A DNA stretch of 40,252 bases from Planctomycetota bacterium (GTDB lineage: Bacteria > Planctomycetota > UBA1135): the NCBI GenBank assembly GCA_003696625.1, contig RFGR01000052.1:1-40252 (forward strand), in the 5' to 3' direction. Positions 7,907 to 15,709 of this stretch are shown piece by piece (positions within the stretch are counted from its first letter, which is position 1; every line of letters starts with the position of its first letter). Under the pieces are notes generated by a model. It was given only the letters and a program-made list of their open reading frames with translations, had not been told where the DNA came from and ran no database searches. The translations under genes and the position numbers were made by a program.

Positions 7907-8656
7907 GTGCGGCGCTTCTTCTTCCTCGAACCGCCGCCGGACCCGGAGGCCCGTCGCTGGCCGGCGCCGCCGGATCTCCTCCGGCATCTGCGCGCCCTCC
8001 GGATCGGCCCGGCGGAGGAGTTCCTGCTGCTCGCGCCCGGCGCCGCCGCCGCCCGCCCGGCCCATTGGAGCGGCGGGCGCGAACTCGAGCTGGGTCCGGA
8101 GGTACCGATGTCGGCGCCGGCCTTTCGGCCGGTGCTCCTGGCCACCGCCTGGCCGAAGGGAGCCCGCGCCGACCAACTCGTCGTCCGCGCCGCGGAGACC
8201 GCGGTGGAGCGGATCCTGCCGCTCCGTTGCGCCCGCAGCGTGGCCGGCCGGGAGCCCCTCCGACCGGCCCGCCTCGCGCGCTGGCGGCGCCTGGCCTGGG
8301 AGGCCTGCCAGCAGTGCCGCAACCCGCGGCCGCCGGTCCTCGAGGCGGAACCCCTCCCGCTGGCCGAAGCGGTCGCGACCGCCGCCGGCCGCCGGTGCTT
8401 CCTGCTCGACCCCGCCGGCCCGCCGCTCCTGGACCTCCTGGCGGACACGAACGCCGAACCGGTGGCCCTGTTCTGCGGCCCCGAGGGCGGCTTCGCGCCG
8501 GCCGAGCGGGAGGAGGCGGCCTCCCTCGGCCTGGAGCCGGCCGGCCTCGGCCCGACCCTGCTCCGGATCGAGGCGGCCGGACCGCTCGCCGCGGCCCTCT
8601 GTCAACACCGGGTGGCCGCCGCTCACAACCAGCCCTGCTCGAGGAAGGAGACGTAA
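7907..8656 (+). CDS. rsmE: 16S rRNA (uracil-1498-N3)-methyltransferase RsmE
   Basis: A protein of 249 residues with the SPOUT-class RsmE architecture. It has an N-terminal PUA-like strand region starting MRRFFF, then a methyltransferase domain with EACQQCRNP at 132-140, the SAM-binding GPEGG at 191-195 and the knot motif LGPTLLRIEAAG at 214-225. RsmE methylates N3 of U1498 in 16S rRNA. The usual R-x-E-T-A of the last motif is here RIEAAG, a mild substitution. The start is GTG at 7907: the MRRFF opening is the typical family N-terminus, and a TACGAT box lies eight bases upstream. The last 34 bases overlap the convergent radC gene. Confidence 0.9.
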   Translation: MRRFFFLEPPPDPEARRWPAPPDLLRHLRALRIGPAEEFLLLAPGAAAARPAHWSGGRELELGPEVPMSAPAFRPVLLATAWPKGARADQLVVRAAETAVERILPLRCARSVAGREPLRPARLARWRRLAWEACQQCRNPRPPVLEAEPLPLAEAVATAAGRRCFLLDPAGPPLLDLLADTNAEPVALFCGPEGGFAPAEREEAASLGLEPAGLGPTLLRIEAAGPLAAALCQHRVAAAHNQPCSRKET

Positions 8657-9237
8657 CGGCCGCGGCCGCAGACCAGGTGGTCGAGCAGCTCGACCCCGAG
8701 CAGCCGGCCGGCGCGGACCAGGCGGCGGGTGGTCGCCCGATCCTCCGCGGAGGGCTCCGGATCTCCGGAGGGGTGGTTGTGGGCCACGACCAGCGCCGCC
8801 GCGCGATGAACCAGGGCCGGCCCGAAGACCTCCCGCGGGTGGACCAGGGAGGCGGTCAGGGTGCCCTGGCTGATCTCCTCCTCGCTCAGCAGGCGGCCCT
8901 TGGCGTCGAGGTAGAGGGCGCGGAAGCACTCGACCCGCAGCCCGGCGAAGCGCGGCGCCAGGTAGCGGAAGACGTCGCCGCCGCCGCGGATCGGCTCGGG
9001 CAGTTCGCCGGCGCCGGCCACCGCCCGCCGCCCGAGTTCGAGCGCGGCCTCGAGCCGGCGGGCGGGACCGGGCGGCAGGTCCAGCCGCTCGCGCAGTTCG
9101 GCCGCCGGCAGGCCGAGCAGGGCGGCGCCGCGCCCGGACCGGTGCCAGGCCGCGGCCAGCGCGGCCGGATCGGGGGAGGAACGGCCGAGGAGGCGGGCGA
9201 GCAGGGCGAGGTCGTCGGTCTCCAGGCGGGTGGCCAC
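8623..9237 (-). CDS. radC: RadC family protein (JAB/MPN+ domain)
   Basis: A protein of 204 residues from GTG 9237. Residues 1-75 are a helical region with the helix-hairpin-helix-like pattern found at the N-terminus of this family. Residues 82-204 are the JAMM/MPN+ domain: the catalytic Glu104 in VECFRALYLD and the zinc-binding AHNHPSGDPEPSAED with His153, His155 and Asp166. All metal ligands are present. The molecular role of RadC is still unsettled; older links to recombinational repair were withdrawn, and family members resemble deubiquitinase-type isopeptidases. It is last in the operon with the kinase, YkgJ-like and TPR peptidase genes, 46 bases after the peptidase stop. The protein is a little shorter than the usual 220-230 residues. 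No upstream ATG in frame gives a family-like N-terminus. Confidence 0.85.
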   Translation of the reverse strand: MATRLETDDLALLARLLGRSSPDPAALAAAWHRSGRGAALLGLPAAELRERLDLPPGPARRLEAALELGRRAVAGAGELPEPIRGGGDVFRYLAPRFAGLRVECFRALYLDAKGRLLSEEEISQGTLTASLVHPREVFGPALVHRAAALVVAHNHPSGDPEPSAEDRATTRRLVRAGRLLGVELLDHLVCGRGRYVSFLEQGWL

Positions 9238-9283
9238 GCCTGGAAGACGGACCGGCCGGCCGGAGGTGACGCCCCTCCCCCGC

Positions 9284-10510
9284 TCAGCCGCCGCGGATCG
9301 CGGCCCGATGAGCCTCGTCCACCACCGCCGGTTCCTGCCCGAAGGTGGCCCGGAAGGCCGCGTCGAAACCGGTTCGGCGCAGGTTTTCGAACAGGAGTGG
9401 GAAGGCGGTCGGGCCGTACTCCTCGGCCAAGAACCGGCACAGCGAGAGTGCGTAGGCGTAGGCACGGGTGACTCGGTCCCGGTCCCGCCACTCGCTCCAG
9501 CCGCCGGCGAGTTCCGAGGCGTGCGGCAGCTCCCCCGCCGCCAGCAGCCGGCGAGCCGCCGCCACCGAACGGTCCTCGACCAGCTCGGCCAGGCCCTCCT
9601 GGAACCAGGTCGGCAGCTCCGGGCCGAGCCGGGACAGGGCGGCGTGAACGAATTCGTGCCGCATCGCGGGCAGCAGCCGCTCCCGCTCGGCGGCGTAGTC
9701 GCCGACCGCGAGCCGGATGCGGCCGTCGTAGAGACCCGCCGACCACTCCGGGGCGCCCTGCCGGTAGCGCTCCCGGTCGAGCACCAAGACGAGGACCCGG
9801 TCGCTCGGCGCCAGGCCGTAGTCCCGCGCCACCCGCTGCCAGGCCTGCTCGAGGTCCTCGAGGATCCGCGGCACGGCGGCGACCAGCTCCGGCCGGCCCG
9901 GGTCGTAGCGCAGGTCGAAGTGGGCGCTGCGGTCGGTCAGGAAGCCGCGCTGGGCCTCGCGCTCGGCCTCGAGCTGAGCCAGGCGCCGACGGAGGGCGGC
10001 GCCGCGACCGGGGTCCTCGGGCAGGGCCGCGCGCAGCACCTCGACCGCGCCGTCCAGTTCCCCGGCCACCGCCCGCAGGTCGGCGGCCAGCAGGACCGCC
10101 GCCTCGTTGTCCGGGAAGTCGCGCCGAACCCGGTCCACCGCCGCCCGCGCCTCCTGGCGCCGGCCCTGGCGAACAAGGACGCGGGCGGCGAGCACCTCGT
10201 TGTCGCCGCCGTCCCGGTCCACCGCCGACCCGGCGCGGAAGGCCGCGAGGGCCTCCGACAGCCGGCCGGCCGCGGCCAGGTCGGCGCCGAGGTGGCCGTA
10301 GGCCCGGGCCAGGTTGCGGGCCACGACCTCGTCCGCCGGCGCCCGCTCGCGGGCGGCGCGGAAGGCCTCCACCGCCCCCTCCGCGTCCCCCGCCTCCAAC
10401 CGCTCGAGGCCGACCCGGTTCCAGTCGGCCGCCGTCCGCGGCTCCTCCTCCTGTCCGACCAGGGGGCCGGCGGCCAGGGCGAGGACCGGGGCGAGGAAGA
10501 GGAGCCTCAT
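9284..10510 (-). CDS. Secreted TPR protein with gluzincin-type metallopeptidase domain
   Basis: A protein of 408 residues starting at ATG 10510, which opens a signal peptide (MRLLFLAPVLALAAGPLVGQ, probable cleavage near residue 19). Residues 25-180 are TPR-like helical pairs (for example EAGDAEGAVEAFRAARERAP). The C-terminal half has a zinc peptidase core: HEFVH at 285-289 and the downstream WFQEGLAEL with Glu305 as likely third ligand, the gluzincin arrangement also seen in the peptidase MA-like families. It probably works in the periplasm. The ATG overlaps the stop of the YkgJ-like gene (ATGA), so it belongs to the kinase operon. Substrate is unknown. In-frame sequence upstream of 10510 lies within the YkgJ-like gene in another frame, which supports the chosen start. 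Confidence 0.8.
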   Translation of the reverse strand: MRLLFLAPVLALAAGPLVGQEEEPRTAADWNRVGLERLEAGDAEGAVEAFRAARERAPADEVVARNLARAYGHLGADLAAAGRLSEALAAFRAGSAVDRDGGDNEVLAARVLVRQGRRQEARAAVDRVRRDFPDNEAAVLLAADLRAVAGELDGAVEVLRAALPEDPGRGAALRRRLAQLEAEREAQRGFLTDRSAHFDLRYDPGRPELVAAVPRILEDLEQAWQRVARDYGLAPSDRVLVLVLDRERYRQGAPEWSAGLYDGRIRLAVGDYAAERERLLPAMRHEFVHAALSRLGPELPTWFQEGLAELVEDRSVAAARRLLAAGELPHASELAGGWSEWRDRDRVTRAYAYALSLCRFLAEEYGPTAFPLLFENLRRTGFDAAFRATFGQEPAVVDEAHRAAIRGG

Positions 10511-10911
10511 CGGGCTTCCGGCCCTTCCGGTCCCTCCGAGCCCTTCGGCCCGGCCGGGTCGAGGATCTCGAGGCCGGGGCAGACCGCAGCCGCCCGGCGC
10601 AAGCCCTCGCCGCCGGCCAGGATCGACGGCCAGAAGGGAAAGGTGCGGCACTGCTCCGGGCGCGCCCGGTAGATCGTGCAGTCGTTCAGCCCCTCGAGCA
10701 GCGAGCAGCGCCCGTCCGGACGCTCGCGCAGCGACCAGCGCCCCTCGACCCGGACGACGTGGCGGCCGGCGAAGGCCTCGGCGGTCATCCCGGCGGCGGC
10801 CGCCATCGCCGGCAGCTCCTCGGGCTCGAACCAGACCCGACCGCGGCCGACCCGGCAGCAGCGGCCGGAGCGGCGGCAGGCGAATCGGAACGGAGGGCCG
10901 GCGGCGGTCAC
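10507..10911 (-). CDS. YkgJ-family cysteine cluster protein
   Basis: A protein of 134 residues beginning at GTG 10911, overlapping the kinase stop in a GTGA junction. Cysteines at 12, 18, 19, 69, 78, 88 and 111 fall in the pattern of the YkgJ/UPF0153 zinc- or iron-chelating family: CRRSGRCCR near the start, then CTIYRARPEQCRTFPFWP, in which the C-x-I-Y-x-x-R-P-x-x-C-R-x-F-P core is diagnostic. Members are thought to bind a metal or Fe-S cluster, but the biochemical role is not established. The C-terminus is a low-complexity Gly/Glu/Pro tail. It sits between a kinase and a periplasmic peptidase in one operon. Confidence 0.85.
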   Translation of the reverse strand: MTAAGPPFRFACRRSGRCCRVGRGRVWFEPEELPAMAAAAGMTAEAFAGRHVVRVEGRWSLRERPDGRCSLLEGLNDCTIYRARPEQCRTFPFWPSILAGGEGLRRAAAVCPGLEILDPAGPKGSEGPEGPEAR

Positions 10912-11903
10912 AGTTCGCTCCGGGTCATCGCCTCGATGTCCGCCACCAGCTCGGCGGCGTTGGCGTAGCGGACCTCGCGGTCCTTGGCCATCATCTTCTC
11001 GATCAGGAAGTGCAGCCGCGGCGAGACGCGGCCGCCCTTCAGGGCCTTGCCGCTGAGCCCGGACAGGACCTGCTGGCGCAGGACCTCCTCGTCGGTCTCG
11101 CCGGAGAAGGGCAGCTCGCCGACGACCAGGTGGTAGAGGGTGGCGCCGAGCGAGTAGATGTCGGCCCGGGCGTCGAGGCCGGCCTCGCCGCGGGCCTGCT
11201 CCGGCGCCAGGTAGGCGGGGGTACCGAGGGTGGTGCCGTCGCCGCCGCCCTCCCCGCCGGGGCCGGCGAAGCCGAGGTCGATCAACACCACCCGGCCGTC
11301 GGCACGCATCATCAGGTTGCCGGGTTTGAGATCGCGGTGGACGACGCCGGCGGCGCGCAAGGCCTCGAGCGCCCGGGCCACCTGGAGGACGATCGCGAGC
11401 GCCTCCTGCTCGGTGAAGATCGCCCCGTCGTCCAGCATCTCGAGCAGGGTCTTGCCGGAGATGTAGTCCATCTCCAGGACGTAGGTGCCGGCGAAGCGGA
11501 ACACCCGCCGGCCCTTGACGATCCCCGGATGGTCGAGCCGCTCGAGCAGCCGGGCCTCGGCCAAGAAGCGCCGAACCGCCTCCCGGTCGCGGGCCAGGGC
11601 CGGCAGCAGGATCTTCAGGGCCACCTTGCGCCCGTCTCGGGCCCGGGCCGCGAAGACCTCGGCGGTGCCGCCGACACCGACCCGGCGTTCGACCCGGTAG
11701 CCGGGTATCTCCGGTCGTCGCAGGCCGCCGGTCCGGCGGAGGTAGGCGATCCGGGCTTCGTCCCAGCCCAGAGCCTCGCCCAGGGCGGCGTCCAGGCCGG
11801 CCTCCTCGGTCCGCCGCAGGACCCGGACGGCGAGGGCGTGATCGAGGAAGCCCCGATGGACGAGGACGGCGAGGAACTCCTGGTCGGCGTCGCTGACGGT
11901 CAT
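10908..11903 (-). CDS. Soluble Ser/Thr protein kinase (Hanks type)
   Basis: A protein of 331 residues. Residues 1-65 form a small helical N-terminal domain. The kinase domain follows: glycine loop GVGGTAEV at 76-83, VALK with Lys97, catalytic loop HRDLKPGN at 189-196, Asp209 in DLG (in place of DFG), GTPAYLAPE at 227-235, and a DIYSLG motif at 248-253. All catalytic residues are present, so it should be active. There is no membrane helix or sensor domain, which makes it a cytosolic kinase. ATG 11903 is chosen because sequence upstream in frame looks non-coding and reaches into the divergent gene. A phosphothreonine-reading FHA protein is encoded nearby at 6005-7762, and a Clp-like ATPase diverges from it; functional links are inference. 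Confidence 0.9.
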   Translation of the reverse strand: MTVSDADQEFLAVLVHRGFLDHALAVRVLRRTEEAGLDAALGEALGWDEARIAYLRRTGGLRRPEIPGYRVERRVGVGGTAEVFAARARDGRKVALKILLPALARDREAVRRFLAEARLLERLDHPGIVKGRRVFRFAGTYVLEMDYISGKTLLEMLDDGAIFTEQEALAIVLQVARALEALRAAGVVHRDLKPGNLMMRADGRVVLIDLGFAGPGGEGGGDGTTLGTPAYLAPEQARGEAGLDARADIYSLGATLYHLVVGELPFSGETDEEVLRQQVLSGLSGKALKGGRVSPRLHFLIEKMMAKDREVRYANAAELVADIEAMTRSEL

Positions 11904-12027
11904 CGGCGGTCCGGCGCGAGGCCCGGAGCGGGTCCGGTACCGGGGCCGACATCCTAAAGGAGTCGCCGCCGATGGGCCGAATGAGGAGGGCCCACGTCCC
12001 CCATCCCCTTTGTGGAGCGATCTCCTC
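11904..12027. promoter_or_regulatory. Divergent intergenic region between kinase and Clp-like ATPase genes
   Basis: This 124-base region separates two divergent starts. On the minus strand TAGGAT (11956-11951) could be the kinase -10 box, predicting a leader of about 40 bases, but no matching -35 is seen. On the plus strand there is no TANNNT box close to the ATPase start; a GGAG at 12014-12017 lies ten bases before GTG 12028. Confidence 0.35.
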
Positions 12028-13338
12028 GTGCTGAACGAAAGCAGCCTGGTGTACAAATACTTCGACCTCATCGACGGGTTCATCCGGGTTCGGATCCTGT
12101 CGAACGAGGAGCAGCTCCCGATGCCGGTGGACGACGAGGGCCGGCCCCTCGACCGCCGCGAGTACCGCCGGCTGGTGGTCCGGGCCTGCGTCGTGGACGT
12201 GGAAGAGAGCGTCCTGCCGCGGGTGCGCCAGATCTACCCCGAGGACAGCGCCGCGGCCGAGGACCTGCTCTACCAGATCTGCGTCGACGTCAATCCTCGG
12301 CTCGAGATCCACACCGTCGCCCTGCCGGCCCGGGCCGGCGGCGCCGACGGCGCCGCGGAGGACCCCGCGACCGAGTTGCGCCGCCGGGCGGCGGTCCTCG
12401 AGAGCCGGCTGCGCGAGGAGATCGTCGGCCAGGACGACCACGTCGCCACGGTCGCCCGGGCGGTGCGGAAGGCGGCCGCCGGCTTGAACGACCCGCGCCG
12501 GCCGATGGCCAGCTTCCTGATGGTCGGCCGGACCGGGGTCGGCAAGACCGAGCTGGCCAAGGCCCTCGCCCGCCACCTCTACGGCGAGGACAGCCTGGTC
12601 CGGATCGACTGCAGCGAGTACGCCCTGCCGCACGAGACGGCCAAGCTGATCGGCGCCCCGCCGGGCTACGTCGGCCACAACGAGGGCGGCACCCTGACCG
12701 AGGCGCTGATGAACGATCCGCGCGCGGTGGTGTTGTTCGACGAGGTCGAGAAGGGGCACGAGAAGCTGCACAACATGCTGCTTCAAATCCTCGACGACGG
12801 CCGCCTGACCGACTCCAAGGGCAACACGGTCAGCTTCCGGGACACGGTCGTCCTGCTGACCTCGAACGTCGGCACCGCCGACTACCGCGAAGCCGCCAAC
12901 CGGGTCGGCTTCGGCCGGACCGGCGCCCTGGCCGAGGCCGACTTCGTCCAGCTCACGCACGAGGCGATCCGGCGCAACTTCAAGCCGGAGCTGATCAACC
13001 GGCTGGACCAGGTCCTCGTCTTCCACCCCCTCGACCGACGTTCCTGCGCCCGCATCGCCGAGATGAAGCTGCGCGAGGTGGCCGAGCGCCTCGAGCGGAT
13101 CGGGGTCGAGCTGAGCTGGACCCCGCGCGCGGTCACCGCCCTGGCCGACGCCGGCTACAGCGAGGACTACGGCGCCCGCGAGGTGCGAAGGACGGTCGCC
13201 CGCCTGGTCGAGGAGCCGCTCTCCAACCAGGTCCTGGACGGCGAGATCGGCTGCGGCGCCCGGATCGTGGTCCGCTGGCGCGGTGGCGAGGTCCTGCTCG
13301 ACCGGGCGGCCGAGCCGCCGCGGCGGCGTTCGGCCTGA
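12028..13338 (+). CDS. Single-module Clp-like AAA+ ATPase with unusual N-terminal domain
   Basis: A protein of 436 residues from GTG 12028 (442 if TTG 12010 is used; the GGAG before 12028 decides for the shorter form). The first about 115 residues do not look like a Clp N domain: they begin NESSLVYKYFDLIDGF and are followed by an acidic, mixed alpha/beta stretch. The rest equals the second ATPase module of ClpB/ClpC: Walker A GRTGVGKT, pore loop GYVGHNEGG, Walker B VVLFDEVEK, sensor 1 LTSN, Arg finger in NRLD, sensor 2 GAR, and the small helical C-terminal domain. Only one AAA+ ring is present, about half the length of ClpB. It is probably a hexameric unfoldase. No ClpP-type tripeptide loop is obvious. 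Its partner and substrate are unknown. Confidence 0.8.
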   Translation: MLNESSLVYKYFDLIDGFIRVRILSNEEQLPMPVDDEGRPLDRREYRRLVVRACVVDVEESVLPRVRQIYPEDSAAAEDLLYQICVDVNPRLEIHTVALPARAGGADGAAEDPATELRRRAAVLESRLREEIVGQDDHVATVARAVRKAAAGLNDPRRPMASFLMVGRTGVGKTELAKALARHLYGEDSLVRIDCSEYALPHETAKLIGAPPGYVGHNEGGTLTEALMNDPRAVVLFDEVEKGHEKLHNMLLQILDDGRLTDSKGNTVSFRDTVVLLTSNVGTADYREAANRVGFGRTGALAEADFVQLTHEAIRRNFKPELINRLDQVLVFHPLDRRSCARIAEMKLREVAERLERIGVELSWTPRAVTALADAGYSEDYGAREVRRTVARLVEEPLSNQVLDGEIGCGARIVVRWRGGEVLLDRAAEPPRRRSA

Positions 13339-13339
13339 C

Positions 13340-13345
13340 TATCCT
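13340..13345 (+). promoter_or_regulatory. -10 like element of the PpiC-type gene (leaderless type)
   Basis: TATCCT ends nine bases before ATG 13355 and begins just after the upstream TGA. The same CTATCCTGGGCGGCC string precedes the biotin carboxylase gene at 31277, which supports a functional element. Confidence 0.55.
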
Positions 13346-13354
13346 GGGCGGCCC

Positions 13355-14701
13355 ATGTTCGGCGCCGCCCTCCTCCTCCTCGCCGCCCAGGATCCGGCCC
13401 CGGCCGCCGAGCCGACGGCGGCCGAGCCGCTGCCGCCCGGGATCGTCGCCCGCTGGAACGACGGCGAGATCACGGCCGAGGACTTCGAACGCTTCCTCGG
13501 CCGCAGCTTCCACCGCAAGCCGCTCGGCCAGGAAGCGCTGCGCCACCTGCTCCAGATCCAGCTCGTCGAGCGCGAGGCCGCGGCCGCCGGGCTCCGCATC
13601 GACGACGCCGAAGTCGCCGACCGCCTGAGCGAGATCCGGCGCCAGGCCGAGGCCGAGGGTTTCGACCTCGACTCGGCCCTGCGCAGCCGCGGCCTGGACC
13701 CGGAGGAGTTCCGCCGCCTGCTCCGCGACTCCCTGCTGCACGAGGAGCTGGTCCGCCGCGACCTCGGTCTCGGCCCGGACCAGACTCCCACGCCGGAGCA
13801 GCAGGAGAAGTGGACGAACGACCGGATCGAGGAACTCCTGGCCGCCTCGGCCGCGGCGCCGGTCGGCTACGCCCTGGACGAGCCGCCGTTCCGGATCACC
13901 TTGCTCGAACTCGGGGCCGCGATCCGGGCGGCGCTGCCGCCCTCCCGCCAGCGGGAGTACCTGGAGCAGCTCGTCCTCCAGCGCCACCTGGCCGCCTGGG
14001 CTCGGAAGGAGGGTGTGGTGCTTCGGGACGAGATCCTCGAGCAGGAGATCGAGTGGCGGCGTCGGCACGTGGCCGAGAGCCCGGCCTACGGCGGCATGAG
14101 CTACGACCAGATCCTGGCCTCCCAGGGCAGCAGCCTGGCGGGCGTGCGCGGCTCCGACGAACTGCGCACCGCCGGCTACCTGCGCCTGCTGGCCCGCCGG
14201 CGCTGGCCGGACTCCTGGTTCGAATCCCTGTCCCCGGAGGAGCGCCGGACGCTGGAGGGCCAGGCCGGCGAAGCCCGGCTGGTCCGCTGGATCCTGCTTC
14301 GGGCCAAGGAGGAGAAGACCGATCCCCTCGACCTCGACTTCGCCGAGGCGCGGCAGGAGCTGGCCGACCTGGCCGCCGAGGCGACCGACGAGGCCGCCTT
14401 CGCCCGCCTGGCCGGCGAGGTCTCCGAGGACGACGCCAGCCGGCGCCGCGGCGGTCTCCTCGGCTGGGTCCACCGCCTGGACCCCGCCGGCGCCGACCCG
14501 GCGGTGGTCGAGGCGGCCTTCGCCCTCGAACCCGGCCGGGTCTCGGAACCGATCCGGGTCGCCGGCGGCATGGCCCTGGTCTGGCTGTCCGAGATCCGGC
14601 CCCGGCCGGAGGAGGCGGAGTTCCGGGAAGAGGTCCGCCGCAGCCGCCACCAGCAGCTCCGGCGCGAGATCCTCGACTCGATCGGCCTCCGGACCGGCTA
14701 G
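13355..14701 (+). CDS. SurA/PpiC-type peptidyl-prolyl isomerase
   Basis: A protein of 448 residues with a very short, uncharged signal-like N-terminus (MFGAALLLLAAQDPAPAAEP). Residues about 30-140 are a SurA-like chaperone region (VARWNDGEITAEDFERFLG, then helices with conserved Leu/Glu spacing). A second helical region follows at about 175-250. The C-terminal parvulin-like domain lies about 310-420 with the family landmarks FARLAGEVSEDDASRRRGG and GWV, then a strand, AFALEPGRVSEPIRVAGGMALVWL. These match PpiC proteins that help outer-membrane and secreted proteins fold in the periplasm. It is monocistronic, and its stop is eight bases from that of trpS, which runs the other way. Confidence 0.8.
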   Translation: MFGAALLLLAAQDPAPAAEPTAAEPLPPGIVARWNDGEITAEDFERFLGRSFHRKPLGQEALRHLLQIQLVEREAAAAGLRIDDAEVADRLSEIRRQAEAEGFDLDSALRSRGLDPEEFRRLLRDSLLHEELVRRDLGLGPDQTPTPEQQEKWTNDRIEELLAASAAAPVGYALDEPPFRITLLELGAAIRAALPPSRQREYLEQLVLQRHLAAWARKEGVVLRDEILEQEIEWRRRHVAESPAYGGMSYDQILASQGSSLAGVRGSDELRTAGYLRLLARRRWPDSWFESLSPEERRTLEGQAGEARLVRWILLRAKEEKTDPLDLDFAEARQELADLAAEATDEAAFARLAGEVSEDDASRRRGGLLGWVHRLDPAGADPAVVEAAFALEPGRVSEPIRVAGGMALVWLSEIRPRPEEAEFREEVRRSRHQQLRREILDSIGLRTG

Positions 14702-14709
14702 CCGGCGGC

Positions 14710-15699
14710 TCAGCGCAGGCCGCAGGCCCGACGGGCCCGTTCGAGCGTCCGCAGCGCCCGCTCGCGGGCCCGCTCGGCCCCGGCCGCGAGCACCCGGTCG
14801 ACCTCGGCCGGGTCGGCGAGCAGTTGCCGCCGCCGCTCCCGGGCCGGAGCGAAGTAGGCCTCCATCGCCTCCCGGATCACGCCCTTGAGCCGGCCGTAGC
14901 CCGGAGCACCCTCGCCGCCGCGGCGGACCCGTTCCTTCCACTCGGCCACCTCGGCCTCGGGCAGGAACAGGGCCATCAGGTCGAACAGGAACAGGCCGTC
15001 GGGATCCTTCGGCTCCTCGGGCGGGCGCGAGTCGGTGACGATCCGGTTGATCGTCTTCTTCAGCTTCCCGCCCTCCTCGAAGATCCAGATCGTGTTGCCG
15101 TAGGACTTCGACATCTTCTGGCCGTCGAGGCCCGGCACCTTCTGCATCGCCTCGGCCTCGGCCAGCAACGGCTCGGGCCGCCGGAACACTTCCTGCCCGT
15201 AGGCGTGGTTGAAGGAAGTGGCCATGTCCTGGGTCATCTCCAGGTGTTGGACCTGGTCCTTGCCCACCGGCACCCGGGTCGAGTCGAAGGCGAGGATGTC
15301 GGCCGCCATGAGCACCGGATAGGTGAAGAGGCCGACGTTCGGCTTCAGGCCCTTGGCGATCTTGTCCTTGTAGGAATGGGCCCGCTCGAGCAGGCCCATG
15401 CCGGTGACCGTGCCGAGCAGCCAGGCCAGCTCGAGGACCTCCGGTACCTCGGACTGCCGCCACAGCACCGAGCGCTCCGGATCGAGGCCGAGGGCCAGGT
15501 AGGTGACCGCCACCTCGCGCACGTATTCGCGCAGCCGCTCGGGATCCCGCAAGGAGGTCAGGGCGTGGAAGTCGGCGATGAAGTAGAAGTGCTCGCCCGG
15601 TTGGTCCTGCAGCGCGATGTGCTGGCGGATGGCGCCGAAGTAGTTGCCGAGGTGAAGCAGGCCGCTCGGCTGGATTCCGCTCAGGTAGGTCTCGGCCAT
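14710..15699 (-). CDS. trpS: Tryptophan--tRNA ligase
   Basis: A protein of 329 residues, the normal bacterial TrpS length. Class I synthetase signatures are present: SGLLHLGNYFGA with HLGN at 16-19 (HIGH motif) and KMSKS at 195-199. Also recognisable are GIQPSG at the start, HALTS, and GKDQVQHLEMTQDMA in the tryptophan/ATP pocket. It charges tRNA-Trp in the cytoplasm. It lies ten bases behind pgi on the same strand. A purine-rich AGGGGAGAG directly precedes the ATG, so this internal operon gene has a Shine-Dalgarno-like site (close spacing), unlike the leaderless first genes. No leader peptide or T-box is visible. Confidence 0.96.
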   Translation of the reverse strand: MAETYLSGIQPSGLLHLGNYFGAIRQHIALQDQPGEHFYFIADFHALTSLRDPERLREYVREVAVTYLALGLDPERSVLWRQSEVPEVLELAWLLGTVTGMGLLERAHSYKDKIAKGLKPNVGLFTYPVLMAADILAFDSTRVPVGKDQVQHLEMTQDMATSFNHAYGQEVFRRPEPLLAEAEAMQKVPGLDGQKMSKSYGNTIWIFEEGGKLKKTINRIVTDSRPPEEPKDPDGLFLFDLMALFLPEAEVAEWKERVRRGGEGAPGYGRLKGVIREAMEAYFAPARERRRQLLADPAEVDRVLAAGAERARERALRTLERARRACGLR

Positions 15700-15709
15700 C
15701 TCTCCCCTC

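Noticed and set aside
8623-9237. RadC as part of a phage defence or mobile element
   Set aside because: No toxin, integrase or other defence gene is near; the gene sits in an ordinary chromosomal operon.
12010-12027. TTG at 12010 as start of the Clp-like ATPase
   Set aside because: It adds six residues without any upstream ribosome site; GTG 12028 has GGAG ten bases before it. The choice is not certain.
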